Assembly (NCBI GenBank): GCA_963785765.1
Contig: CAWAWM010000002.1
Span: 992,001-1,056,000, forward strand
DNA length: 64,000 nt
Source: DATBGO01 sp963785765
Lineage (GTDB): Bacteria; Actinomycetota; Actinomycetes; Streptosporangiales; Streptosporangiaceae
Direction of reading: 5' to 3'
Shown: piece after piece, positions 33,526-42,296 of the stretch
How the letters are laid out: every line of letters starts with the position of its first letter
How positions within the stretch are numbered: the first letter of the stretch is position 1
Program-made: the position numbers and the translations under genes
The notes under the pieces: model-generated
Told to the model about the DNA's origin: nothing
What the model saw: the letters and a program-made list of their open reading frames with translations, nothing else
Database searches by the model: none

Positions 33526-34251
33526 ATGAAGGCCGTCGAGCGGTGGTACTCCGGCCGGCTCCAGCACGAGATCACGGTCACGCGGTGGGGAACCTTCGGC
33601 CAGCCCGTGCTGGTGTTCCCGTCCGCCGGGGGCGACGCCGAGGAGATCGAGCGTAACGGCCTGGTCGGCGCGTGCGGACAGCTGCTCGCCGAGGGCCGGG
33701 TCAAGCTGTACTCGATGGACAGCGTGGCGGGGCAGGCGATGATCCTCAGGGCGGGCTCACCGGAGTACCGCACCTGGCTGCTCAACCAGTTTCACGAATG
33801 CGTCCGGCGTGAGGTGATCCCGGCGATCCACGCGGATCTCGGCGGCGCCGCGATGAACGTGATCGCCAGCGGCGCGTCGATCGGGGCCTTCAACGCGGTC
33901 GCGGTGCTGTGCAGGTATCCGGACATCTTCTCCGCCGCGGTCGGCATGAGCGGGACCTATCAGGTCGACCGCTTCTACGATCACGTCTGGAGTTCCGACC
34001 TGTACTTCTCGGCGCCGCTGCAGTTCCTACCGGGCCTGGAGGGACCGCAGCTGGACCTGCTCAGGCAGCGGTTCGTCGTGCTGGCCACGGGGGAGGGCGC
34101 GTGGGAGGACGTCGGCGAGTCCTGGCAGATGGCGTCGGCTCTGGGGGCCAAGGGAATCCCCAACCGGGTGGACAACTGGGGCCCGCAGTGGGAGCACGAC
34201 TGGCCGACCTGGCACCGGATGCTGCCACAGTACCTCGACGAGCTCACCTGA
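33526..34251 (+). CDS. Esterase-family alpha/beta hydrolase
   Basis: From ATG 33526, four bases after the preceding stop, the protein is 241 residues. It has VTRWGTFGQPVLVFPSAGGDAEEIER, the nucleophile segment MNVIASGASIGAFNAVAVLCRYPDIF, the block AVGMSGTYQVDRFYDH and a late His in WEHDWPTWHRMLPQYL. This is an esterase-D/antigen-85-like fold without a signal peptide, so it is cytosolic. It completes the ATP-grasp/S51/esterase operon. Confidence 0.85.
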   Translation: MKAVERWYSGRLQHEITVTRWGTFGQPVLVFPSAGGDAEEIERNGLVGACGQLLAEGRVKLYSMDSVAGQAMILRAGSPEYRTWLLNQFHECVRREVIPAIHADLGGAAMNVIASGASIGAFNAVAVLCRYPDIFSAAVGMSGTYQVDRFYDHVWSSDLYFSAPLQFLPGLEGPQLDLLRQRFVVLATGEGAWEDVGESWQMASALGAKGIPNRVDNWGPQWEHDWPTWHRMLPQYLDELT

Positions 34252-34287
34252 CGGCGCGGGCTGATCGCCCCCGCCGTCCCCGCCGCC

Positions 34288-34548
34288 TCAACCGAGGTGG
34301 TCGAATTCGCCAGCCTTGATGCCCTTAACGAACGACTGCCATTCTTCGGTGGTGTAGCGGAGCCTGCCGCCGCTGGGTTCCTTGGAGTCCCGCAGCACGA
34401 TCATGCCGCTCTGCGCCGCGACCTCGACGCATTCCCCGGACGCGCAGAAGCTCGACTTGTGCCAGGCAGGCTGCTCCGTCTGCCTGGCTCCATACGAAGG
34501 CATATGGCCCACTACTTTCCTGAAGCGGTTGGGGGTGCGGAAAGGCAT
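34288..34548 (-). CDS. DUF397 protein
   Basis: The 86-residue protein has the DUF397 core: PAWHKSSFCASGECVEVAAQSGMIVLRDSKEPSGGRLRYTTEEWQSFVKGIKAGEFD. DUF397 proteins are small actinobacterial partners of adjacent Scr1-type XRE regulators, presumably binding them as in the toxin-antitoxin-like bldB/whiJ style pairs. Here the XRE gene is immediately upstream, 12 bp away. Start is 34548 or the Met at 34503; the shorter form matches typical lengths better. Confidence 0.92.
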   Translation of the reverse strand: MPFRTPNRFRKVVGHMPSYGARQTEQPAWHKSSFCASGECVEVAAQSGMIVLRDSKEPSGGRLRYTTEEWQSFVKGIKAGEFDHLG

Positions 34549-34559
34549 CGCTCAGCAGG

Positions 34560-35456
34560 TTAGTCCGGTTGACCACCGTAGCTAACGATCATCGCGTCAA
34601 TGATTTTACGTGTCGCCTCGGCGCTTGCAGCCAGATTAACCAACGTCCTGAATGTTGTGTTGTAGACCTCGACGTCGTGGGGTTCCTCGAGGTAGAGGTC
34701 GCCGGTCAGGCCTTCGATGAAGACGACGTCGGAGACGGCAGGCAGGGCGAACCGCAGGATGATGAACTTGTTGTTCCCGGCCGGCAGGGCACCCGCGTCG
34801 TAGGGAATCACCCGCAGCGTGACGTTGGGCAGATCGGACAGTTCCAGCAGCCGCTCGAGCTGGGCCCGCATGATGGCGCGGCCGCCGACGACCCGATGCA
34901 GCACTGATTCATCCACCACCGACTCGAACCGGGGCGCGCTGGCCGAAAAGAGGAGCTGCTGCCTGGTCATTCGCCCTTCGACGCGCTGCTCGACGACATC
35001 AGGCACCCACTTCGGCACCGCTGCCTCTACTACCGAGCGTGCGTAGTCGGGAGTCTGGAGGAGGCCGGGCATGATGCCGAGGCCGTAGTCGCTGATCGAG
35101 GCGGCTTCGGCCTCAAGTCCCACATAAGTGGAATAGGGCAGGCCCAGGGGCTGCCACCAGGCTCGCTGTTTCCCTTCGCTGGCCAGGTCCATGAGGTGCT
35201 GGCGCTCCTGGCCGTCGACCCCGTACAGGTCGCAGAGGTCGCGGATGTCCCGTGCGCTAGCCCCGCGCTGGCCGGTCTCGAGACGGCTCACCTTCGAGGG
35301 GCTGAACATCAGGCGGTCGGCGACCTGGTCGGCCGTCCAGCCCTTCCGGGTCCGGAGCGCTCTGAGCAACGTTCCGAGCTCGCGGCGGCGGACTGTCGGG
35401 CTGCCTGATGCGGGCACTCCAGTCACGCCCCTTTCTCTGGGCGTCCGGTGAAACAC
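34560..35456 (-). CDS. XRE-family regulator with DUF5753 (Scr1-type)
   Basis: The protein of up to 298 residues has an N-terminal helix-turn-helix (RRELGTLLRALRTRKGWTADQVADRLMFSPSKVSRLETGQRGASARDIRDLCDLYGV) and a DUF5753 C-terminal domain (YVGLEAEAASISDYGLGIMPGLLQTPDYARSVVEA... to FIEGLTGDLYLEEPHDVEVYNTTFRTL). This is the standard partner of DUF397 proteins and regulates development or antibiotic genes in actinomycetes. The start is uncertain: GTG at 35456, 35426 or 35417; the last has AAGGGG at a suitable distance. Confidence 0.93.
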   Translation of the reverse strand: MFHRTPRERGVTGVPASGSPTVRRRELGTLLRALRTRKGWTADQVADRLMFSPSKVSRLETGQRGASARDIRDLCDLYGVDGQERQHLMDLASEGKQRAWWQPLGLPYSTYVGLEAEAASISDYGLGIMPGLLQTPDYARSVVEAAVPKWVPDVVEQRVEGRMTRQQLLFSASAPRFESVVDESVLHRVVGGRAIMRAQLERLLELSDLPNVTLRVIPYDAGALPAGNNKFIILRFALPAVSDVVFIEGLTGDLYLEEPHDVEVYNTTFRTLVNLAASAEATRKIIDAMIVSYGGQPD

Positions 35457-35902
35457 ACCGGGAAATGGGCTGGCCGGGACTGCAGCCCGAGGTCAAGAAA
35501 ATGGCACTTGCCAATGGCTCTTGCCAAAGTCACCATTGAAGCAGAACAAGGCAGCGTCCTCAAGGCCCGCTCGGACAGCGAGTCAGCAGGTGGCATACGG
35601 CCACTGGATAAGTCGTCGCCTGGCGGTCGGGCCTAGCGACGGAGGGGAGGCGCCTATGGCCCGTCGGGCCGCCGGGAATCAGCGAGCCCATCCCCACATA
35701 AAGCACGGTCGATGTTCGCAGCATCGACCGTGCCAGTCACACCGAACCCGGCCCAAGTAAAGGAGGGTCAGTGCTGAGGATCATGTTACCGACCTGGTGA
35801 CGGATTGCAAAGGCGCGCACCGGCCTGGTGGCCGGTGGCCGGCGGCCGGTGGCGTTTCTCAGCCTGACCCGCCTGGATGGCGACCGCCAGTCAGGAGGGA
35901 AC
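35457..35902. other. 446-bp intergenic region with strong hairpin
   Basis: No gene is supported. It contains a 12-bp perfect hairpin at 35703-35733, AT-richer sequence near 35490-35600, and the ribosome-binding site of the small membrane protein gene at its right end. Confidence 0.6.
35703..35733. terminator. 12-bp perfect hairpin (terminator or regulatory stem)
   Basis: GCACGGTCGATG-7 nt-CATCGACCGTGC is a perfect stem with loop TTCGCAG and no T-run after it. Nothing transcribed toward it is obvious on the plus strand; it may instead be a leader or operator element for the gene at 35903. Confidence 0.5.
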
Positions 35903-36088
35903 ATGTTCGCCACCCAAGGAACGGCCCAGGAAATCGAGAACGCCAGAGTCGCCCTCGCGCTCATCGCGGTGGGCCTCGTGGTCTTCTGGCGAGTGGTCCT
36001 CCGTGTCCTGCTCGCGATCATCGCGATCGCGGTCGTGATCACGGTGGGAGCGGGAGCAATCGTGCTCCTGCAGGGCATGCACCAGTAG
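35903..36088 (+). CDS. Small membrane protein of unknown function
   Basis: The 61-residue protein (MFATQGTAQEIENARVALALI...) is preceded by a near-ideal AGGAGGGA ribosome-binding site. It has one or two hydrophobic segments (VALALIAVGLVVFW and VLLAIIAIAVVITVGAGAIVLLQ) broken by FWRVVLR, and ends MHQ. A related degenerate sequence occurs at about 55614-55727, which supports it as a real family. No function is known. Confidence 0.75.
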   Translation: MFATQGTAQEIENARVALALIAVGLVVFWRVVLRVLLAIIAIAVVITVGAGAIVLLQGMHQ

Positions 36089-36301
36089 CCCGCCGGAAGC
36101 CTGCCGGCCGGAGGTCTCATCGGCCCGCTGAGACAGTCGGCCGGCAGCGGCTGTTGACAATTGCACCGCGCCGGAATCAGCTTGCAGAGTTGGACAATCG
36201 GCGCAGCAACTCCGTTCTGCGGCCATTATGCGGGCACCGGGACGGGCACTGAGCCGAGGGGGGCGTTATCTTCGCGGGGCGGGCAGGACGGGGCGGGAAC
36301 G

Positions 36302-37207
36302 GTGACCGAAGCGGGCCGGTCAGCTAACGCGGCGCAGGTGCAGCGCTGGAATGGCGCGAGCGGCCAGTACTGGATCGCCCACCGGGAGCGGCACCTGGCC
36401 CGGCACCAGTCCCTCATCCCGCACCTGTTCGGCGCGGCCGCCATCGCGCCGGGGGAGCGGGTACTTGATGTGGGCTGCGGATGCGGCGTGACGACGATCA
36501 TGGCCGCGCGGGCGGCGCGCGGCGCCTCCGGGGCCGGGCCGGATGGCTCGTGGCCAGGCTTTGGTGGGCAGGATGCCGGCGGCAGCGCGGTGGGCCTCGA
36601 TGTATCAGGACCGATGCTGGAGGTCGCACGGCGGCGGGCCGCCCGGGCCGGTGCGGTGAACGCCGGATTCGTCCAGGGCGACGCCCAGGCCTGCCCGCTG
36701 CGCCCAGAGTCCTGCGACGTGATGATCAGCAGTTTCGGCGTGATGTTCTTCGAGGACCCGGCCGCCGCGTTCGCGAACATGGCTGCCGCGCTGCGCTCCG
36801 GCGGGCGGCTGGCCTTCATGTGCTGGCAAGACGACATGTTCAACGAGCTGTTCGCGATCCCGCTGCGCGCCTTTGGCGCCGTTATGCAGCTGCCCGGCCC
36901 TGTGGGCGGTGAGCTGTTCGGCGACCCGCGCCAGGTCAAGGAACTGCTCTCCGGCGCGGGCTGGGCGGACATTCGTATCGAGGCGGTCACCGGGCCGGCC
37001 TGGATGGGGTCCGACGTCACCGACGTGATGAGCTACGTCCGCGGCATGCCCATGATCCGCAACCTGGCGGCCGGCCTCGGGGACCTGGTGCTGACCGAGC
37101 GGGTGCTGGCCACCGTCGCCGAACAGTACGCTGCGCGCCAGCACCTCGACGGGGTGTGGGTGCATGCCGCCGCCTGGCTGGTCACCGCGCAGCGCGACCG
37201 TGGCTAG
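36302..37207 (+). CDS. Class I SAM-dependent methyltransferase
   Basis: From GTG 36302 the protein is 301 residues. It begins NAAQVQRWNGASGQYWIAHRERHL, then motif I ERVLDVGCGCGVTTIMAARAA, an unusual Gly/Asp/Ser-rich insertion of about 25 residues, AVGLDVSGPMLEVARRRA, FVQGDAQACPLRPESCDVMISSFGVMFFEDP and RSGGRLAFMCWQ. This pattern is common among actinobacterial UbiE/COQ5-like methyltransferases. Substrate unknown. Confidence 0.87.
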   Translation: MTEAGRSANAAQVQRWNGASGQYWIAHRERHLARHQSLIPHLFGAAAIAPGERVLDVGCGCGVTTIMAARAARGASGAGPDGSWPGFGGQDAGGSAVGLDVSGPMLEVARRRAARAGAVNAGFVQGDAQACPLRPESCDVMISSFGVMFFEDPAAAFANMAAALRSGGRLAFMCWQDDMFNELFAIPLRAFGAVMQLPGPVGGELFGDPRQVKELLSGAGWADIRIEAVTGPAWMGSDVTDVMSYVRGMPMIRNLAAGLGDLVLTERVLATVAEQYAARQHLDGVWVHAAAWLVTAQRDRG

Positions 37208-37216
37208 TCCGCGGCG

Positions 37217-38056
37217 TCAGGGCTTGCGGGCCACGCCGCCGTAGGCCGACACGGTGTCCGCGGGAACGATGTCCCCGGGGTCGGGCCGCCAGGTGTGCAC
37301 ATAGACGACTCCTGGTGGCACCAGTTCCAGCCCGTCGAAAAACCGGGCCACCTGGGCGCGGGTACGCATCGTCTGCGGAGTGGACACCCGCTCGTTGTAG
37401 CGTTTCTGGGCCTCAGCCTGACCGGGATGACTATCGATGGCCGGATGCGAGATGGCTAGGTAGCTACCCGAGGGCAGCGCGTCCATCAGGTCGGCCACGA
37501 TCTTGTACGGCTGTTCGGAGTCCTGGATCAGGTGCAAGATGCCCAGCAGTATCAGCGCGATCGGCTGGGTGAAGTCCAGGGTGCGGGCGGCGGCCCGCAG
37601 GATGGCCGCGCCATCGCGCAAGTCGCCGTCGACGTACTGGGTGGCGCCCTCCGGGCCGCTGGCCAGCAGCGCCCGGGCGTGAGTCAGCACAATGGGATCG
37701 TTGTCCACGTAGACGATCCGCGAGTTCGGCGCGACCGTCTGGGCTACCTCGTGCGTGTTGTTCGCCGCGGGGATGCCGGTGCCAATATCAAGGAATTGCC
37801 GGATGCCCGCCTCGGCGGTCAGATATCGCACCACCCGGGCCAGGAACGCCCGGTTGGCCTGGACCCGGAACCGAAGGCCTGGAGTGACCGCGAGCACGCG
37901 CTCGGCCGCTTCGCGGTCAGCGGCGAAATTGTCTTTGCCGCCCAGCCAGTAGTCGTAGACGCGGGCCGGATGCGCAACCGTGGTGTCGATCTCAACTGAA
38001 CGGTCCGCAGCAGAATCGGCCCCGTTTTCCGGCTGTTCCTCGGCCACGACGCGCAC
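37217..38056 (-). CDS. SAM-dependent methyltransferase, PF04672 family
   Basis: From GTG 38056 or 38047 the protein is about 277-280 residues. It has the family hallmarks: IDTTVAHPARVYDYWLGGKDNFAADREAAE, RANRAFLARVVRYLTAEAGIRQFLDIGTGIPAANNTHEVAQ, IVYVDNDPIVLTHARALL, LDFTQPIALILLGILHLIQD and ISHPAIDS. The family is abundant in actinomycetes and its substrate is unknown. The GTG starts are favoured over the long Pro/Arg-rich upstream extension. It converges on the methyltransferase at 36302. Confidence 0.92.
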   Translation of the reverse strand: MRVVAEEQPENGADSAADRSVEIDTTVAHPARVYDYWLGGKDNFAADREAAERVLAVTPGLRFRVQANRAFLARVVRYLTAEAGIRQFLDIGTGIPAANNTHEVAQTVAPNSRIVYVDNDPIVLTHARALLASGPEGATQYVDGDLRDGAAILRAAARTLDFTQPIALILLGILHLIQDSEQPYKIVADLMDALPSGSYLAISHPAIDSHPGQAEAQKRYNERVSTPQTMRTRAQVARFFDGLELVPPGVVYVHTWRPDPGDIVPADTVSAYGGVARKP

Positions 38057-38325
38057 TTCCGTTCCACCCGGGTTCTCGCCGATATTCTGCCACGCTCCAT
38101 GGGCCACCGTGGCCCCCGAGCACGCGCCTGCCGTCAGCCGGCCCCGGCCCCGGCCCGGCCCGGGCTCGGGGCCGGTCTCGGCTCGGATCGGCCTGGGCTG
38201 GCCCGGCTGCCTCTCCGGAGGTCTCAAAGATTCCGGAATGCGGCTCCCCGCAATGTCGCAAACGAGATGTATCGTGAGTTCCACGGCACACAGCCAGGGC
38301 GAAGCTGAGAAGGGCGGAGCGGAGC

Positions 38326-39165
38326 ATGTTCGAGAGATTCACCGACCGGGCGCGGCGGGCCGTCGTCCTGGCACAGGAAGAGGCCAGGATGCTCAACCAC
38401 GACTACATCGGCACTGAGCATCTCCTGCTCGGCCTCATCCATGAGGGCAAGGGCGTCGCGGCCAAGGCGCTGGAGCAGATGAGGATCACCGAGGAGGCCG
38501 TGCGCCAGCAGGTCGAGGAGATCGTCGGCCGGGGGCAGCAGGTCCCGCGGTCCGGGCACATACCGTTCACGCCGCGGGCCAAGAAGGTGCTCAAGCTCTC
38601 GCTCCGGGAGGCGCTGCAGCTCGGCCACAGCTATATCGGCACCGAGCACATCCTGCTGGGCCTGATGCGTGAGGGCGAGGGCGTGGCCGCGCAGGTGCTC
38701 CTGCGCTTGGGCGCGGACGCGGACGGCACCCGCCACCAGGTGATCGAGCTACTGCGTGGCTCCCAGAGCCAGGACGACTCGGCGGCCGCGCGCGCCCGGC
38801 GCCGGCTGGGCGGCGTGCCCCGCCGGGAACGCAGGCTGCTGCCGGAACTTGCCGGCCGGTTCGACTCGCTTGAGGCCCGCCTGTCAGCCCTGGAGCGCCG
38901 CGTTGGTACCGGACCTGACCTGCGCGACCTCGACGAGGACCTCGGGCAGGTCCGCCGCGAGAAGGAAGCCGCCATCGACGTCCAGGACTTCGAGACGGCC
39001 GCGGTGCTGCGCGACAAGGAGGCGCGGCTGCTCGACGAGAAAGACTCCCGTCAGCAGGAGTGGGCCGCCGTGCACCAGGACCTGCCCTCGCTGAGCGAGG
39101 AGGTCGAGCGCCTTCGCGGTCTCCTCCGCCAGCACGGCATCGAACCGCACGACGGCGTGGCGTAG
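38326..39165 (+). CDS. ClpC-like N-domain and UVR/coiled-coil protein lacking the AAA+ modules
   Basis: Residues 1-145 are two Clp-N repeats nearly identical to ClpC: MFERFTDRARRAVVLAQEEARMLNHDYIGTEHLLLGLIHEGKGVAA and FTPRAKKVLKLSLREALQLGHSYIGTEHILLGLMREGEGVAA. After a basic linker comes a coiled coil and a UVR-like motif (REKEAAIDVQDFETAAVLRDKEARLL), as in the ClpC middle domain. No Walker motif exists at 279 residues. It might act as an adaptor, decoy or regulator of ClpC-ClpP. Such stand-alone Clp-N proteins occur in actinomycetes; their role is not established to my knowledge. Confidence 0.88.
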   Translation: MFERFTDRARRAVVLAQEEARMLNHDYIGTEHLLLGLIHEGKGVAAKALEQMRITEEAVRQQVEEIVGRGQQVPRSGHIPFTPRAKKVLKLSLREALQLGHSYIGTEHILLGLMREGEGVAAQVLLRLGADADGTRHQVIELLRGSQSQDDSAAARARRRLGGVPRRERRLLPELAGRFDSLEARLSALERRVGTGPDLRDLDEDLGQVRREKEAAIDVQDFETAAVLRDKEARLLDEKDSRQQEWAAVHQDLPSLSEEVERLRGLLRQHGIEPHDGVA

Positions 39166-39222
39166 TTCGTCGCGGGGCGTGACGCTCGCCCGTGCCGACC
39201 GCGCGCACGAGCGCGACCGGGT

Positions 39223-39933
39223 TCAGGCGGGGCCGACGCTCGCGAGAATCGCCCGCCCCAGGTCCCCGGGCCGGGTGAACTGTGGCCAGTGGCCCGTGGG
39301 CAAATCGATGTAACCGACGTCACGGATCTTCGCGAGCTCCCGCAGGGCCGGTTCCCCCTGCTCCATCCAGTCCCGGAGCATCGCGCTGGAGAACTCGCAC
39401 GCGATGACGGTGGCCGGCACCTCGTAGCGGCGCTCGTCGAAGAGCTGCTGCGGGTCCCGCGCCACGTGCTCGGGCGACGGGATCGCGCGCTCGCGGAACG
39501 CCTCGCGCAGCTTGTCGTCGAGGTCGACGAGGTCTTCCTCCTCGAACAGCGGCCAGTCAGGCAGCGGCACCTCGCCATTGCTGACCGGTAGTTCATCGTT
39601 GATGACCCCGCCCGCAGCGAGGGGCCAGCTGTCGACGTAGACCGCGCGGGCGACCCGGCCGGGCCGTGCGTCGACCGCGGCATGAGCGATCGCGCCGCCG
39701 CCGGAGTGGCCGACGAGCACGACCTGACTGCCGGCCGGGCCGACGGAGTCGATCACCGCGACCACCGCGTCGACGTGATCGCGCAGCGAGATCCCGGAGC
39801 GGGCGGCATCTTTCGACTCCATGCCGGGCAGCGTCAGCGCGTGCGTGCGGTGCCCCGCCTGATCGAGGGCGGGAACGACCTCATCCCACGACGAGCCGTC
39901 AAGCCAGAGACCGGGGATCAGGATGATGTCCAT
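39223..39933 (-). CDS. Alpha/beta hydrolase
   Basis: The 236-residue protein has IILIPGLWLDGSSWDEVVPALDQAGHRTHALTLPG, the nucleophile motif VVLVGHSGGGAIAHAAVDARPGRV (G-H-S-G-G), YVDSWPLAAGG with a lid containing acidic residues, and a late His in LPTGHWPQFTRPGDL. All triad parts are present. Substrate unknown; similar small hydrolases are widespread. It converges on the ClpC-like gene. Confidence 0.9.
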   Translation of the reverse strand: MDIILIPGLWLDGSSWDEVVPALDQAGHRTHALTLPGMESKDAARSGISLRDHVDAVVAVIDSVGPAGSQVVLVGHSGGGAIAHAAVDARPGRVARAVYVDSWPLAAGGVINDELPVSNGEVPLPDWPLFEEEDLVDLDDKLREAFRERAIPSPEHVARDPQQLFDERRYEVPATVIACEFSSAMLRDWMEQGEPALRELAKIRDVGYIDLPTGHWPQFTRPGDLGRAILASVGPA

Positions 39934-39984
39934 GGCCCGAAGCTAGGCCAGGCCACCGACAATCCGGCCACGGCCGGGGCGGGC

Positions 39985-40461
39985 TCAGTGTTTCCCGCGG
40001 TTCCTGGCGCCGAGGATGATCTGGGTCACCAGGTAGGGGCTGATTCCGAGCTTCTGTGCTATCTCGTCAGGCCGGAGCCGTTGCTCGTTATACAGCAGCG
40101 CCAGCCTCTCCTGTGACTTGGTCCACGGATGGCGGGGCGCACCGCGGCCTGCGGCGCGGCGGGCCGGCGGAGTCTGCTGCCGGGCGGGCCCAGCGGCGCT
40201 CGCCCCGGTGGCGGCCGCCCGGGATGACCGTGCTGGCGGGCCGAACGAGCCCCGCCGCTGATCGTGGTACTTGCCGTCGGCCAGTTCCTCGCGGGTGCGC
40301 TCGTCGAGAATCATGTACTGCTCGGCGGCCTTGTTGACGCCGATGGCCACCATAGTCAGGCCCTTGGCATTCTTTTCCTGGCATTCAGGCGCCATGCAGT
40401 AGTTGTACTTCTGCGCTCGCTCGGGATGCAGCTCACACCCGCACGTCACGCACTGTGGCAT
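39985..40461 (-). CDS. Small protein with Cys-rich head and helix-turn-helix tail
   Basis: The 158-residue protein starts CVTCGCELHPERAQKYNYCMAPECQEKN, a possible zinc-binding cluster (CxxCxC then CxxxxC). A middle Pro/Ala/Arg-rich region follows, and the C-terminal segment SQERLALLYNEQRLRPDEIAQKLGISPYLVTQIILGAR reads as a helix-turn-helix of the sigma-70 region 4 or resolvase type. Together this suggests a DNA-binding regulator. No family name is recognised. Confidence 0.68.
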   Translation of the reverse strand: MPQCVTCGCELHPERAQKYNYCMAPECQEKNAKGLTMVAIGVNKAAEQYMILDERTREELADGKYHDQRRGSFGPPARSSRAAATGASAAGPARQQTPPARRAAGRGAPRHPWTKSQERLALLYNEQRLRPDEIAQKLGISPYLVTQIILGARNRGKH

Positions 40462-40810
40462 TTCTTCTCTCGCTTAATCACTATCAAATATGCTGTCACT
40501 ATCAAACACGCTCACGGGCGCCCAGCTGGGCAGACAACACCCCGCCAGGAAAAACCGCAGCGGCGCAGGTAATGTTCCCGGTCCGGTGACTCGGGGTTCA
40601 CCTGCGTCCCCGATACCCCGCTTCGCGCAGGGCATCAGGGAAGCTCCCCCCGGCAGCCACAGCAGCAGCCCGTAGCCGACCACGAAGCCAGCCAGCCAGC
40701 GGATCAACAGCAGGCCGAGGGTGACAATAGGCTGGCTGGCCAGCAGCGCGTCACGCCGCTTCCATGACCGACGTCGCGCTGGGGATGATCGGTTCAACGG
40801 GAGTGCGCGC

Positions 40811-41197
40811 ATGGGCTCGAGCTTTGAGCGTCCGGTCGAGGTCAGGTGGCGTGACGTGGACGCTTTGGGTCATGTCAATCACGCGGTGTTCCTGACCTAC
40901 CTTGAGGAGGCCAGGGACGCCTTCTTCGCGCACACCCTGGGCAGTGATCCCAGCTACGTAGTAGTCCGGATCGAAGTTGATCTGCGCGCTGAGGTCAGGT
41001 ACCCGGACCGGCGGGTGACGGTACGGATAGAGGTCGAGCGGCTGGGAACGACGAGCCTGACCACCCGCGAAACGATCTTCACGCGATCAGCGGAGGCCGC
41101 GGCCGAGGCACGCGTCGTGACCGTCCGCTGGGATGCCGAGTTGCGCAAGCCGGTCCCATTCAGCCAGGCCGAGCGCAGGCAACTGGGGCAGCCATGA
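40811..41197 (+). CDS. Acyl-CoA thioesterase, hotdog fold
   Basis: From ATG 40811 the protein is 128 residues. FERPVEVRWRDVDALGHVNHAVFLTYLEEARDAFF is the 4-hydroxybenzoyl-CoA thioesterase/YbgC signature, with the Asp and His of DVDALGHVNH in catalytic position. It hydrolyses acyl-CoA thioesters in the cytosol. The length is typical. The gene lies 200 bp upstream of the amidase gene. Confidence 0.92.
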   Translation: MGSSFERPVEVRWRDVDALGHVNHAVFLTYLEEARDAFFAHTLGSDPSYVVVRIEVDLRAEVRYPDRRVTVRIEVERLGTTSLTTRETIFTRSAEAAAEARVVTVRWDAELRKPVPFSQAERRQLGQP

Positions 41198-41396
41198 TTA
41201 CGTCGGATGCCCGCGGCCGGACGCCTCGGCGCGTCCTCGTGGCCGCCGATCGCCGCGCCGATTCGCAGCCTCCCCCCGGTGGCGGCTAGTCGTCGTGCGG
41301 CGCCCGGAACGGGCGCAGACCTCCGAGGAGCCGCGCAGGAACCTGCCGTCGCCGGTACGGTATTGCCTGACCTGGGAAAGAGAACCCGGGCTGCGC

Positions 41397-42296
41397 ATGA
41401 CGGCTCGGAGGATGAGCCGTTCAGGGAGGGCCTTGAGCGATCCTCGTGCTTCATTAGGGCGGCGCCGGCCATGGCGGATGGCCGTGGCAGCCGCCGTCGG
41501 CGTCGCGGTATCGGCGTGCGCCGCCGGCGCCGGTGCGCCGAGCCCCGCTGCGGGTCACCAGTCAGCCCCGGCCCGGGTCCGGCCTGGGCCAGCGTCTCCC
41601 GGTGCTGCTGCACCTGCCACAGCTGCTGCTGCGGCCGGTCCGCTGGCCGGGAAAGTTATCGGCATCGACCCTGGCCACAACGGCGGCAACTTCGCCGATC
41701 CCGGCTACATCGGGCACCTGATCTGGAATGGCCGCGAGTGGGAGACCTGCAACACGACAGGCACCCAGACCGATGGCGGCTACACCGAGGCCAGGTTCAA
41801 CTTCAATGTGGCGATGTACCTGCGTCGTGACCTGCGGAGGAACGGGGCGCGAGTGGTGATGACCCGGTCCAGCAACAGCGGCGTCGGGCCGTGCGTGAAC
41901 CGTCGTGCGCAGATCATCAACCGTAGCCACGCCGCGGTGGCGATCGCCATACACGCTGACGGCGGGCCTGCGTCCGGGCGCGGGTTCACCGTCCTGGAAC
42001 CGGTCGCTGACGGGCCGAACGACAAGGTGATCAGCGCTTCGCTTCGGCTGGGCCTGGACGTCCGCGCGGCGGTCCTGAGATACACGTCCATGCCGGTCAG
42101 CAGCTATGACGGGGTAGACGGCCTCACCCGCCGCGATAACTTGGCCGGGCTCAATCTGACCCGGGTGCCTGAAGTGCTCATCGAATGTGGCAACATGCGG
42201 AACCCCACCGATGCTGCCCTGCTAACCTCGGCACGCTTCCAGAAGCAGATTGCCGCGGCCCTGCTGGCAGCGATCGTTCGTTTCCTGGCCGGTTAG
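41397..42296 (+). CDS. N-acetylmuramoyl-L-alanine amidase, lipoprotein
   Basis: From ATG 41397 the protein is 299 residues. The N-terminus is basic (RRRPWRM), then a hydrophobic stretch ending in lipobox-like VSAC (V-S-A-C), consistent with a lipid-anchored extracytoplasmic protein. The mature part is an Amidase_3 domain: KVIGIDPGHNGG (Zn His), GGYTEARFNFNVA (Zn Glu), AIAIHADGG (Zn His) and VPEVLIECGNM (catalytic Glu). It cleaves the amide between MurNAc and L-Ala in peptidoglycan. The Ala/Pro-rich linker after the lipobox is typical of wall-spanning lipoproteins. Confidence 0.9.
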   Translation: MTARRMSRSGRALSDPRASLGRRRPWRMAVAAAVGVAVSACAAGAGAPSPAAGHQSAPARVRPGPASPGAAAPATAAAAAGPLAGKVIGIDPGHNGGNFADPGYIGHLIWNGREWETCNTTGTQTDGGYTEARFNFNVAMYLRRDLRRNGARVVMTRSSNSGVGPCVNRRAQIINRSHAAVAIAIHADGGPASGRGFTVLEPVADGPNDKVISASLRLGLDVRAAVLRYTSMPVSSYDGVDGLTRRDNLAGLNLTRVPEVLIECGNMRNPTDAALLTSARFQKQIAAALLAAIVRFLAG

